NCBI GenBank assembly: GCA_963999645.1
Contig: CAXEUY010000001.1
Coordinates: 156,038 to 220,037 of the forward strand
DNA: 64,000 bases
Direction of reading: 5' to 3'
Source of the DNA: MedAcidi-G1 sp002294285
Lineage (GTDB): Bacteria > Actinomycetota > Acidimicrobiia > Acidimicrobiales > MedAcidi-G1
In this document: in pieces, positions 42,074-51,437 of the stretch
Layout: each line of letters opens with the position of its first letter
Position numbering within the stretch: the stretch's first letter is position 1
Notes under the pieces: generated by a model
What the model was told of the DNA's origin: nothing
The model's database searches: none
Seen by the model: only the letters and a program-made list of their open reading frames with translations
Program-made: the position numbers and the translations under genes

Positions 42074-42930
42074 AGATCTGTTACAAGGGCTGAGGGTTCA
42101 GGCAGTTCGTCGCCAGTAATTATTGAAGAATGTCGGGAATTAACTGCACCTATGTGTTGATCATCAGTAAAAATCCAGAACTTGTCATTTGAAATCGCTT
42201 CGTATACAAGTTCAGCTACCTCAGACGGTTGCTTGGCGTTAGCGTTGATCCATTCCATAAATGCCTCTCTTTGAAGAAGATCAGCGTCAGATAGATCAAA
42301 TGAGGAATCTTTAACAAAATTTTCAGGTCGGTTCCTCTCCGAGTTAAAAATGTTTGTTGCTACAAATCCCGGACAAAGGCAGCTTACCCCAACAGCAGAA
42401 TTGTCAGCCCTTAGTTCATGGCGTAGCGTCTCAGCGATTGTAACCGCAGCAAATTTTGTCGCGTTGTACGGACCAAGGTTAGGTATCGATACATGCCCAG
42501 CGATTGATGCCGTAATAACCACATGTCCTTCATCCATTTCACGTAAGGCAGGAAGGAAAAGATTCAAACCGTTTATAATTCCCCACAAGTTGACTCCGAT
42601 TACCCACTCCCAGTCACCAATTGTCGCTTCAGATATAGAAGCTCCGAATCCAACGCCTGCATTAAGGCAAATCAGTTCAGGATTTCCAAAAGTCTCGGCA
42701 ATTTGACTTTTCATACCTTTCATAGAATCCAGATCGCTCACGTCGCATTGAATTCCAATTGCTTCATAATTGAGTTCTTTCAACTCGGACACTGCTTCTT
42801 CTAGAATTGGGGTTTCAATATCAGCGAGTGCAATTTTCATTCCAGATTCCGCTAAACGTCGACCTATTGCGAGACCTATACCAGAGGCCCCGCCGGTAAT
42901 TAGAGCTGTTTTTCCAGTTAAATTTTTCAT
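42070..42930 (-). CDS. short-chain dehydrogenase/reductase
   Basis: 286 residues. NAD(P) site TGGASGIGLAIGRR, the NAG motif (LNAGVGFG) and the YNATK catalytic Tyr-Lys are intact. GGAGAG precedes the ATG. It is encoded in the same direction as the reductase and acyl-CoA dehydrogenases that follow, so it probably belongs to the catabolic set. Substrate unknown; the C-terminal part is longer than in minimal SDRs. Confidence 0.9.
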   Translation of the reverse strand: MKNLTGKTALITGGASGIGLAIGRRLAESGMKIALADIETPILEEAVSELKELNYEAIGIQCDVSDLDSMKGMKSQIAETFGNPELICLNAGVGFGASISEATIGDWEWVIGVNLWGIINGLNLFLPALREMDEGHVVITASIAGHVSIPNLGPYNATKFAAVTIAETLRHELRADNSAVGVSCLCPGFVATNIFNSERNRPENFVKDSSFDLSDADLLQREAFMEWINANAKQPSEVAELVYEAISNDKFWIFTDDQHIGAVNSRHSSIITGDELPEPSALVTDL

Positions 42931-42945
42931 TTCTCTCCAGTCAGA

Positions 42946-44298
42946 TTATTCCTCAAAACCAAGCAATGCTTGTTCGACTACCTCAGTAAGAGCGGGGTGG
43001 ATATAAAGCTGATTTTTCGCCAATTCTTCAACTGTAATCGAGACGCTCATTGCTGTAACTAATTGCTGTATGAGAATGGAGGCCTGATAACCAATGATGT
43101 GTGCACCCAAAAGAAGTTGGCTGCTAGGGTCGGTCAATAATTTAACAAATCCCTGCTCATCTTCCATTGCCCATCCGAACGCGGTGTCCGAGTAACTCCG
43201 TATGGATTTTGAGTATGGAATATTTTTCTGCAACAACTCATCTTCAGTGAAGCCCACAGTAGCTATTTGAGGATTACCGAAAACCGCCTTAGGGATAACA
43301 GATCGGTCGATTTTAATCAAATTGTCGCTGTTCAAGAGATTATGCGCTACAACTCTCGCTTCCGCGTTTGCAGTGTGCTTAAGTTGAAGAGGATTTGTGA
43401 CATCACCTAAAGCCCAAACCCCTTCTGAGGAAGTGCGCAAATATTCATCAGTTAATACGTAGCCGTCGTTGTCACATTCAATACCGCCTTTTTGAGGATC
43501 AAGAAATTCAGTATTAGGAGCTCGACCTGTCGCTATTAAAAGCTGATCAGCTGCAAGAGTTCCGCCTTTTTTAAGTTCAATAACGAATTCTTCGTTGTAT
43601 GAAACATGCTCGATCTCTTCAGAAAAGTAAACAGTAAACCTGTCCGAATAAATCTCGGTGATTCTTTCCCTGATAGAACAGTCAGCTTCGCTGAGAAACT
43701 CTTCACCTCTCAAGATAATTATCACTTCAGAACCGAAAGCTCCAAAAATATGAGCCATCTCTATAGCGATAAACCCACCACCTATGATCACTAGTCGCTT
43801 AGGTAAAGAAGTTATTCTCATAATCGAATCGGAAGTATGAAAAGGTGTGTCACTCAACCCTTTGAACTCTGGAACAACTGGATTGGCCCCTGCCGAAATA
43901 ACTATCTGATCAGCCGTGACTTCATTTCCTGATATGCCAAGAGTTTTATCTGAAAGGAAATTAGCCTTATCACGGTAAACGGTTACATTTTCGAGGCTTT
44001 TTCTGTACTGAAGACCCGCTTCCGCAATTGGGTCGATCCGTCCGAAAATCCGTTCTTGGATTCCCGTCCAATCGACATTTGATAATGAAGAATTTACGCC
44101 AAGCTCCCTTGCATTTTCAGCATTAAGTGCCAGATCCGCTGCGTAAATAAGCATTTTCGAAGGTATGCATCCACGGTTCATGCAAGTTCCACCGAATTCA
44201 GCAGGCTCGGCGATTGCAATGTCAAGATGATCGTGCTCTGGGCCAATTATCGTGTTGCCGGAGCCGGCACCGATTATTAAAAGATCGTGATGGGGCAT
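42946..44298 (-). CDS. mtr: mycothione reductase
   Basis: 450 residues of the two-dinucleotide-binding flavoprotein disulfide reductase family. IIGAGSGNTII near the start and the redox pair in GGTCMNRGCIPSKM match mycothione reductase rather than dihydrolipoamide dehydrogenase; the C-terminus IHPALTEVVEQALL carries the base His-Pro. It reduces mycothiol disulfide with NADPH. This supports an actinobacterial host. It is unexpectedly placed between an SDR and acyl-CoA dehydrogenase genes. Confidence 0.85.
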   Translation of the reverse strand: MPHHDLLIIGAGSGNTIIGPEHDHLDIAIAEPAEFGGTCMNRGCIPSKMLIYAADLALNAENARELGVNSSLSNVDWTGIQERIFGRIDPIAEAGLQYRKSLENVTVYRDKANFLSDKTLGISGNEVTADQIVISAGANPVVPEFKGLSDTPFHTSDSIMRITSLPKRLVIIGGGFIAIEMAHIFGAFGSEVIIILRGEEFLSEADCSIRERITEIYSDRFTVYFSEEIEHVSYNEEFVIELKKGGTLAADQLLIATGRAPNTEFLDPQKGGIECDNDGYVLTDEYLRTSSEGVWALGDVTNPLQLKHTANAEARVVAHNLLNSDNLIKIDRSVIPKAVFGNPQIATVGFTEDELLQKNIPYSKSIRSYSDTAFGWAMEDEQGFVKLLTDPSSQLLLGAHIIGYQASILIQQLVTAMSVSITVEELAKNQLYIHPALTEVVEQALLGFEE

Positions 44299-44302
44299 CT
44301 AA

Positions 44303-45382
44303 CTACTTAGAGGCCAAAAGAAGCCCCAGAGAACGCAGCATTTGAGTCCCTGCTCCTAATGACGTCGTAATATGTTTATTCCACAGCGTGTATCTATGAA
44401 GTGGATAGTCTGTCGAAACTCCCATACCTCCATGGCAATGCTGAGTTGCATGGGCAATTTCTGTAGCACGTTCCGAAGCCCACCACTTTGAAATATAGGT
44501 ATCTTCGAGAGCATCAAGACCAGCACCTAGACGCCAAGCTGCAGAAAAGGTTGTAAGTCGGATCCCTCCAACATTTATAAACTGATCAGCAAGGCGTTGA
44601 GTGACAGCTTGAAAAGTAGCTAAGGGTCTACCGAACTGTTGCCTTTCACTAGTATAAGAAGCGGTCATTTTGAGAGCTGTCTCAGTTACTCCAAGCTGCG
44701 TGGCACAAAGAGCTATGAGTGAAACTTGAAAAAACCATAAAAGGCCTTCAAGTCCAGCAAGTTTTTCGGCAGGTGTGTCAGCAAAAGATATTTCCCAGAG
44801 TTGTTGACCACGAGTTGAATTAGTTGGATCCATGCTTATGCCGGCATCCTTAAGGTCCACAATGCAAATAGCCGGCCCATCGTTTGTCGATACTGTTACT
44901 AAAACAAAATCTGCATGGTTAGCGTGTTCAACGACCGTTTTCTTTCCATTTACAAGACCATTTTCAAAGGAAACAGCGGGTTCCATAAACTTGTCATTTA
45001 GAAATTCTTGAGAAGCAAAAGTTAAAAGCTTGGAACCATTTACAACTTCTGGCAGTAATGAATTCCTTTGTTCCTCAGAGCCAAACTTATCGACTGTAAT
45101 TGCAGATACTAGGTTAGGAAGAAGGGGAATCGGGGCCACATATTGACCTTGCGCGCGTAGTATGCAAACTAGAGCGAGAAAGTCTAAACCAGCGCCTCCT
45201 ACATCTTCATTTAAAGTTGCACCGATAAGTCCAGATGAAACAAACTTTTCCCACAGTGGACGATCGAACCAATCCCCGGATACTTCTACCTCTTTCAAAT
45301 TTTCCATCGTGACATGATCATCTAGGATTTTTGTAGCCAAATCAGTAATTTCGTTGTGTTCTTCAGAAAGGTCAAAATTCAT
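44303..45382 (-). CDS. acyl-CoA dehydrogenase, short subunit type
   Basis: 359 residues. The acyl-CoA dehydrogenase fold is clear (ATLNEDVGGAGLDFLAL, TSYTSERQQFGRPLATFQAVTQRLAD, GGMGVSTDYPLHRYTLW). It lies next to a 394-residue paralogue. In actinobacterial steroid side-chain degradation, such adjacent short and long acyl-CoA dehydrogenases form an alpha2beta2 enzyme, one partner carrying the catalytic Glu. That arrangement is inferred here. Confidence 0.88.
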   Translation of the reverse strand: MNFDLSEEHNEITDLATKILDDHVTMENLKEVEVSGDWFDRPLWEKFVSSGLIGATLNEDVGGAGLDFLALVCILRAQGQYVAPIPLLPNLVSAITVDKFGSEEQRNSLLPEVVNGSKLLTFASQEFLNDKFMEPAVSFENGLVNGKKTVVEHANHADFVLVTVSTNDGPAICIVDLKDAGISMDPTNSTRGQQLWEISFADTPAEKLAGLEGLLWFFQVSLIALCATQLGVTETALKMTASYTSERQQFGRPLATFQAVTQRLADQFINVGGIRLTTFSAAWRLGAGLDALEDTYISKWWASERATEIAHATQHCHGGMGVSTDYPLHRYTLWNKHITTSLGAGTQMLRSLGLLLASK

Positions 45383-45391
45383 AAATAAACC

Positions 45392-46576
45392 TCACCTACG
45401 CCGTTTCTCTCGTGGTAACCCAAGTCCAGCCATACCAATAATGTCTCTTTGAATTTCATTCGTTCCACCACCAAAAGTCAAAACCCAGACCGAGCGATAA
45501 CCATTCTCTATTTGTGATGCCAGATCAGATCCCGAGTCACCTTCTATCAGATGGCCAGTTGCACCGATTACTTCAGTCAACTGAGTGTAAATACGATGCA
45601 TAGATTCGGAACCGTGAACCTTGATTGCAGATGCATCGGCAGGGCTCATTTTTCCATTCGTATTGGCATAGGCAACTTCCCAATTTAGAAGATCAAGATA
45701 TCGAACGAGAGAACGACATTCCGCAAGTTTCACTTGAACCCATTCCTGGTCTATCACTCTTCTGCCATCAGGTAAAATATTGTTTGTAGCCCACTCCACG
45801 GCATCTCTGACCAGTCTCACCATGCGTCCCGCTGCGAATAAAGAAACCCTCTCATGGTTGAGTTGGCTGGTAATCAGATTCCAACCTCCATTCACCTCTC
45901 CGATTCGCATACTGTCTGGAACCCTCACTTCGTCATAAAATGTCGCAGTTGTATCGGCAGCTCCGAAAGTTTCAAAGGGCTGTATAGAGAATCCAGGATC
46001 CTTAGTATCAACGATGAAAAGAGTTATTCCTTTATGTCCCGGCGCTTCTGTATCAGTTCGAGCAGCAAGCCAGATGTAATCTGCGTTGTAAGCCAGACTT
46101 GTATACAACTTTTGACCATTGATAACCCAGTCATCCCCATCTCTGACAGCTCTCGTTTTCAAAGATGCAAGATCAGTTCCAGCTTCCGGCTCTGAGTATC
46201 CAATCGAGAAATGAACTTCCCCAGCAAGAACCTTTTTTAGGAAAAAATCTTTTTGTTCATCAGTGCCAAACTCTCTGATGGTGGGGCCAACTGTGTTGGT
46301 TGTGAGAAAAGGTATAGGACACCATGCAGCTTGCGACTCGTTGAAAAAAATATATTGCTCAATAGGAGTAAAGCCTTTGCCGCCATGCTCAACAGGCCAG
46401 CCGACACCGAGCCAACCATCTTTGCCTATCTTTTTAATTAGTTCTTTGTAAGGTTTGTTCTCAGCGAAATCAGCGCTTTTGACCTGCTCTCGTACTTCTG
46501 GCGTCATCAAGTCATTGAAATAGGACTCGAGCTCTTTGCGAAGGGACTCTTGTTCTTCAGTTAAGTCAATAAACAT
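45392..46576 (-). CDS. acyl-CoA dehydrogenase, long subunit type
   Basis: 394 residues. FAD-site motifs are SIGYSEPEAGTDLASLKT and INGQKLYTSLA; the C-terminus FGGGTNEIQRDIIGMAGLGLP is of the FadE26/FadE28 type. Nine bases separate it from the short subunit gene downstream, supporting one transcript and one complex. The substrate should be a bulky acyl-CoA, but the sequence alone does not name it. Confidence 0.9.
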   Translation of the reverse strand: MFIDLTEEQESLRKELESYFNDLMTPEVREQVKSADFAENKPYKELIKKIGKDGWLGVGWPVEHGGKGFTPIEQYIFFNESQAAWCPIPFLTTNTVGPTIREFGTDEQKDFFLKKVLAGEVHFSIGYSEPEAGTDLASLKTRAVRDGDDWVINGQKLYTSLAYNADYIWLAARTDTEAPGHKGITLFIVDTKDPGFSIQPFETFGAADTTATFYDEVRVPDSMRIGEVNGGWNLITSQLNHERVSLFAAGRMVRLVRDAVEWATNNILPDGRRVIDQEWVQVKLAECRSLVRYLDLLNWEVAYANTNGKMSPADASAIKVHGSESMHRIYTQLTEVIGATGHLIEGDSGSDLASQIENGYRSVWVLTFGGGTNEIQRDIIGMAGLGLPREKRRR

Positions 46577-46619
46577 GCGGACCTTTCAAATTGATCGCAC
46601 TTAAGTATGCAATGAAAAG

Positions 46620-47849
46620 TCAATTTCGCGGGACAGAATCCCAAGAAGCACCCTTGAATGGGTCCGGTTCTTTCGGCAGGCCAAGGACTCTTTCTCCAAT
46701 AATATTTCGTTGCACTTCATCTGTTCCTCCTGCAATGCTTACTCCTGAAGCAGCCAGGCATCCAACAGCCCACTTTTCAGCATCCTCATCTTCGATTTCC
46801 CAAGCCTGACCGGCAGTACCGACTATTTGCATTGAGGCGTCTCTGAAAACACGTGCCAGAATAGAGCCGTTTAGTTTAGCAATTGAACCTTCAGGCCCAG
46901 GAATACGTCCCGCTGCAACAGAGTCACGAACACGCTGTCCGATGAATCTTCGGATTTTTTCGCGAATCCAAAGATCAGAGAGTATTTGCCTGATATTAGG
47001 ATCGGAGTTTTTATTCATATTTCTCGCTAATTCGATCAGAGCCGGACTCCGATCAGCAGTTAAAGAGCCACCGCCTGCTCCTATTGAAACACGCTCAAAC
47101 ATAAGCATTGAAACCGCCAGATTCCAACCTTGATTAAGATCACCAAGCAGATGATCCAAGGGGATTCTAGTTTCATTGAAAAACACCTCGTTGAAGCCAC
47201 TTCCTCCAGAAATTTGACGTAACGGTCTAACTTCTACGCTTGGGTCAGTTAAATCGACTATGAACATAGAAAGTCCTTGATGTTTCGGTAGAGAAGGATC
47301 TGTTCTAGCGACAACCAGACCTAAATCGGCATAGTGAGCACCAGAGGTCCAAACTTTTTGCCCTGAAATAACCCATTCATCTCCATCTTGGTTTGCTCGC
47401 GTTGACAGACCGGCAACATCTGAGCCGGCACCTGGTTCAGAGAACAACTGACACCATATTGTCTTTCCAGAAATGCAATCTTGCATGTAGGTGTTTTTCT
47501 GCTCTTCTGTTCCGTACTGATCCAACATGGGTAGACACATGCCATGTGATATGTACAAAGGCCCATTGGGGAGCCGCCAGTCCCTAGCAACTTGATCGAA
47601 AATCTCTTGATGCTTCTTGGTTAGTCCAGCACCACCAAATTTCTCTGAGTAACTTAGGGCCGCTAATCCTCCATCAAACAGTTTTTGTTGAAAGTTTCTG
47701 CATTCATCAACGCGCTCAGGGTCATCTTCCAAACTTGATTCGGATTCACCGACTCGATCACAGTTTTTCTCAAGAAAATCTAATACCTTCTCTCTGAAAG
47801 ACTGTTCATCCTCAGTTGAAATATCGGCTATTTTGGTGTCTTCAGGCAT
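46620..47849 (-). CDS. acyl-CoA dehydrogenase
   Basis: 409 residues from the ATG at 47849; a TTG at 47885 is a weaker upstream start. LFSEPGAGSDVAGLSTRA and ISGQKVWTSGAHYADLG are conserved, with the C-terminal AGGTDEVQRNIIGERVLGLP. It is a third paralogue, more like independent long-type acyl-CoA dehydrogenases, and precedes the pair in the operon. No signal peptide. Confidence 0.88.
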   Translation of the reverse strand: MPEDTKIADISTEDEQSFREKVLDFLEKNCDRVGESESSLEDDPERVDECRNFQQKLFDGGLAALSYSEKFGGAGLTKKHQEIFDQVARDWRLPNGPLYISHGMCLPMLDQYGTEEQKNTYMQDCISGKTIWCQLFSEPGAGSDVAGLSTRANQDGDEWVISGQKVWTSGAHYADLGLVVARTDPSLPKHQGLSMFIVDLTDPSVEVRPLRQISGGSGFNEVFFNETRIPLDHLLGDLNQGWNLAVSMLMFERVSIGAGGGSLTADRSPALIELARNMNKNSDPNIRQILSDLWIREKIRRFIGQRVRDSVAAGRIPGPEGSIAKLNGSILARVFRDASMQIVGTAGQAWEIEDEDAEKWAVGCLAASGVSIAGGTDEVQRNIIGERVLGLPKEPDPFKGASWDSVPRN

Positions 47850-47915
47850 TGAATGAAAATAGTTCCACTTGCCCCTCAAGTGCAATTGCTGGGCAAAAGT
47901 ATTTGACTTTCCCCA

Positions 47916-49016
47916 TTAAGGAGCTAAAGAGCCTCTATCTTCTAACCCCATGGGCATAAAAGGTCCGAAAAAACCATGTTCATAAAGACCATATCCAACG
48001 TTTCCTTCGTATGAAAAGCGTCCAACGTGGTCTACGATGCCGTATTGAGCTAGACCTTTTATTTCATCAACATCAAGTATTAAACCTTGTACCACGTCTT
48101 TGCCTTGGTGCATTCCGTGTCGCCAGTCTGAATCAATGCCATAGCCGGTTCCGATCGAAACCCAGTTTGGTAAAAGAGATTCACATTCAATCTCGAAAGA
48201 AGATCCGGGAGCCTCATTAAAAGAAATTTTTGATCTTTCAAGTAAACGTGTACCTGAGATCATCTCGTGTTCCCACTCAGGTCGTCCAAGCCATTCAGTC
48301 TCATTGCTATCGTGCCAAATTCGTACAGCTTCTTCCAGAAGCCGAGTTCCATCTTCTTGTTCGTGGCACATGTAGAGAATCGAATGGTCTTCGAACTGCA
48401 TGGGAAAGTAATTCCACATCCCGCTCATCACATTCGTACCCTGACGTATGCCGTCACCTTCTGGTTCACCTACTGGCCGGATTCCCCAAGAGCGATCACG
48501 TGCTCCCCACCAAGTGTCAGAAGAAACTTCGTACCTTTGCCCATCGACTGTTATTTCGCCGGTCCATCTGCCATTTTGAGCAAAACGCTGTGTGTCGAAG
48601 ACGACTCGTCCTTTGTTTCTTATGTACTGATTGGGTTCAGCGTGTGCGCGCATAGAAGCTTCCCAGATTACATCCATTGAAACTGAGTGGTCACTGGGTT
48701 CACATCGAACGCGTAACTTTTCAAGAGGTTCAATCACCTCTATAGATATAGGACCAACTTTTATTTCAGAACGATCAAGGAGCTCAGTCGAAGATCTGAC
48801 AATGTGCTGCTTCTCTTTGTGTCGTACATCTATAAATGCATCTGTTACACCCAGATTGGGATACTGACCAAGTCCGAAGATCGCGAACAGCTCATTAGAA
48901 CACGAATGAAGATTGAAATAGTAACGATCATAGAAATTTCTGTCACTTGTAGCAGGATGAGAGATGAAATGAGCCGACTGGTGAACCGGATAGTCATCCC
49001 AAGACGAGACTGTCAT
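47916..49016 (-). CDS. conserved hypothetical protein (RDRSWG motif), catabolic cluster
   Basis: 366 residues from the ATG at 49016, with GGAGG shortly upstream; the open frame extends to 49169 but that part reads as non-coding. The protein is rich in Trp, Tyr and His and predicted beta-structure. WWGARDRSWGIRPVGEPEG near the middle is its strongest motif. Such proteins occur in actinobacterial degradation clusters, perhaps with a lipocalin-like fold; no activity is known to me. It is divergent from the SDR at 49135. Confidence 0.7.
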   Translation of the reverse strand: MTVSSWDDYPVHQSAHFISHPATSDRNFYDRYYFNLHSCSNELFAIFGLGQYPNLGVTDAFIDVRHKEKQHIVRSSTELLDRSEIKVGPISIEVIEPLEKLRVRCEPSDHSVSMDVIWEASMRAHAEPNQYIRNKGRVVFDTQRFAQNGRWTGEITVDGQRYEVSSDTWWGARDRSWGIRPVGEPEGDGIRQGTNVMSGMWNYFPMQFEDHSILYMCHEQEDGTRLLEEAVRIWHDSNETEWLGRPEWEHEMISGTRLLERSKISFNEAPGSSFEIECESLLPNWVSIGTGYGIDSDWRHGMHQGKDVVQGLILDVDEIKGLAQYGIVDHVGRFSYEGNVGYGLYEHGFFGPFMPMGLEDRGSLAP

Positions 49017-49134
49017 AAATCCTCCATTAAAATCCGTTGGTATAAAAAGGTGTTTTCTGTCGATTCGCATCCTACATATTTCAATGCAAAAATGATTCAG
49101 AGATCCCGGATTGTTAAACGAGAAAGGGAAATGA

Positions 49135-49902
49135 ATGAAAATGCTCGAAGGAAAAACCGCCTTAGTCACTGGAGCGGGGAGTGGAATTGGGCAGGCAACA
49201 GCAGAAGCTTTTGCAAAAGAAGGAATTTCACATGTTGCTCTAATTGACGTAGATAACGAGAAACTTATTTCTACTTCAAAAATTCTCGAAGGAATGAAAG
49301 TTGATTTTTCAGTTTATTGTGCTGATGTAACTAAAGAAGAAGAAGTCGAATCAGCGTTAAGTGAAATTATCTCTAGTATTGGAAGGCTCGACATTGCTTT
49401 TAACAACGCGGGTATTAATCATCCGAGTAGCAAGTTGCATGAGCTCGAGATGAAGGACTGGAATCAGATGATAGAAACCAACCTGACTTCAATTTACATA
49501 TGCATGAAATATGAAATTACGCACATGCTTGGGTCTAATTACGGAGGAACAATAGTCAACACTTCCTCTGGGGCTGGGATAGTGCCAGCTCCCGGTCAAG
49601 CCCACTACACGGCAGCAAAGCATGGTGTTATCGGAATAACTAAATCAGTAGCGGCAGAATATGGACACTTGGGAATTCGTTGTAATGCTATTTGTCCGGG
49701 TCTGGTAGACACGCCGATGATAAAAGAAGATAATGGGGAACTCACGGAACGGGCTAAACGAACCCTACAGAGGATTTCTCCTGACGCAGCCTTGATAAAA
49801 CCTGAACAGATAGCTGACAATGTTGTTTGGCTTTGCTCACAATCTTCTATGAAGATAAACGGACAATCGATAGTAATTGACGGCGGTGGGATTATGAGAT
49901 GA
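49135..49902 (+). CDS. short-chain dehydrogenase/reductase
   Basis: 255 residues. TGAGSGIGQATAEAF is the cofactor loop, NNAGINHP and HYTAAKHGVIG give the catalytic residues, and GQSIVIDGGGIM is the usual end. Cofactor preference and substrate are not predictable. It precedes the Baeyer-Villiger-type monooxygenase in the same direction: an alcohol-to-ketone step before ester formation would be logical, but it is inferred. Confidence 0.92.
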   Translation: MKMLEGKTALVTGAGSGIGQATAEAFAKEGISHVALIDVDNEKLISTSKILEGMKVDFSVYCADVTKEEEVESALSEIISSIGRLDIAFNNAGINHPSSKLHELEMKDWNQMIETNLTSIYICMKYEITHMLGSNYGGTIVNTSSGAGIVPAPGQAHYTAAKHGVIGITKSVAAEYGHLGIRCNAICPGLVDTPMIKEDNGELTERAKRTLQRISPDAALIKPEQIADNVVWLCSQSSMKINGQSIVIDGGGIMR

Positions 49903-49947
49903 ATACAGCATCTAAACTGACTACTAGTAAGAACAACTGAGAGAGAG

Positions 49948-51426
49948 ATGACAGAAGAAAACTTTTTTGACGTCATAGTCGTAGGTGCAGGTATTTCAGG
50001 TATTGGATCCGCTTACCGTCTTCAAAAAGAATGTCCAGACAGGTCTTTTGTGCTACTCGAAGGTAGACCAAATTTAGGAGGAACCTGGGATTTGTTCCGT
50101 TATCCGGGAATTCGCTCAGACAGTGATATGCATACATTAGGTTTTAGCTTCAAGCCATGGAAAGCAGCTAAATCAATCGCTGATGGCCCCGCCATTCTTG
50201 ACTATTTAGAAGAGACAGTGAGCGAGTTCGGGATAAAAGAGAAAATAAAGTTCAATCACCTTGTATCTTCAGCCGACTGGTCAAACGAAAAAGCCCGCTG
50301 GACGTTGAAAGTAACCAATAGAGAAACTGGAGAGACGACCGATTTCACATCCAATTTTCTCCTAATGTGCTCAGGTTATTACAGCTACAAATCCGGATAC
50401 ACCCCTTCCTTTGAAGGGATGGAAAAATATCCGGGAAAGATAGTTCACCCTCAGGAATGGCCAGAGGAGCTTGACTATTCAGATAAAAAAGTTGTAGTTA
50501 TAGGTTCAGGAGCGACTGCGGTAACTCTGGTGCCAGCAATAGCTGAAAAAGCAAGTCATGTAGTAATGCTCCAAAGGTCACCTACCTATGTAGTAGCGCG
50601 TCCTGATCATGACCCTTTCGCTGCTTTTCTACGAAAGATACTTCCTGAAAGAATCGCCTACTATCTGACAAGAAAGAAAAACATTTTCGGCCAAAATTAC
50701 ATATATAAAATGACCCGAAAGGACCCTGAAAAAGTAAAAGAGAAGCTTCTTGAAGGGGTTCGAATGGCTTTAGGTTCAGAATTTGACATCAAACGCCACT
50801 TCACGCCTTCCTACAACCCTTGGGATGAACGTCTTTGTTTAGTGCCAAATGGTGATTTATTCAAATCAATTCGGAAAGGAAAAGTCTCAGTAGTTACCGA
50901 AACTATTCAACGGTTCACCCAAAATGGAATCCTGCTAGAAACAGGTGAAGAATTAGAAGCTGACATTATTGTCACTGCAACAGGTCTGAACCTCGTGACA
51001 TTAGGTGAAGTGGATTTTAAAATAGATGGTACACCTGTTGATTTTTCACAGACCTGGATATACAAAGGTCTCGCATACTCGGATGTGCCTAATTTGATTT
51101 CTACTTTCGGCTACATAAATGCCTCTTGGACTTTGAGGGCAGACATAAACAGTTCCTATGCATGTCGAGTCTTAAACCATATGAGAAAAACAGGAACACA
51201 AAAAGCCACTCCGCGACTACGAGAAAGCGATATGGACATGCCGCAAAGAGACTGGATAGAAGGTTTTTCTTCCGGTTACATGAAAAGGTCTATGTCGGAG
51301 ATGCCTAAACAAGGTGACCGCGAACCCTGGTTGAACACCCAGGATTTCTACAAAGACAAGAAAATGCTTTCACGTAACACCCCAATTGAAGATGGCGTTA
51401 TGGAGTTTGCGAAAATTGAAAGATGA
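49948..51426 (+). CDS. Baeyer-Villiger-type flavin monooxygenase
   Basis: 492 residues. The first FAD site is VVGAGISGIGSAY, then GGTWDLFRYPGIRSDSDMH is diagnostic. The Baeyer-Villiger fingerprint F-x-G-x3-H-x3-W-P appears near residue 160 as YPGKIVHPQEWP, with Tyr for the first Phe. A second Rossmann site is VVVIGSGATAVTL. It should insert oxygen beside a ketone or oxidise S/N centres with NADPH. The SDR upstream and the ligase and acyl-CoA dehydrogenases nearby suggest ketone degradation. Confidence 0.9.
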   Translation: MTEENFFDVIVVGAGISGIGSAYRLQKECPDRSFVLLEGRPNLGGTWDLFRYPGIRSDSDMHTLGFSFKPWKAAKSIADGPAILDYLEETVSEFGIKEKIKFNHLVSSADWSNEKARWTLKVTNRETGETTDFTSNFLLMCSGYYSYKSGYTPSFEGMEKYPGKIVHPQEWPEELDYSDKKVVVIGSGATAVTLVPAIAEKASHVVMLQRSPTYVVARPDHDPFAAFLRKILPERIAYYLTRKKNIFGQNYIYKMTRKDPEKVKEKLLEGVRMALGSEFDIKRHFTPSYNPWDERLCLVPNGDLFKSIRKGKVSVVTETIQRFTQNGILLETGEELEADIIVTATGLNLVTLGEVDFKIDGTPVDFSQTWIYKGLAYSDVPNLISTFGYINASWTLRADINSSYACRVLNHMRKTGTQKATPRLRESDMDMPQRDWIEGFSSGYMKRSMSEMPKQGDREPWLNTQDFYKDKKMLSRNTPIEDGVMEFAKIER

Positions 51427-51437
51427 GTAGATGAGGA

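Noticed and set aside
47885..49169. N-terminal extensions of the minus-strand frames at 47849 and 49016
   Set aside because: The upstream residues look non-coding and better ATG starts exist inside.
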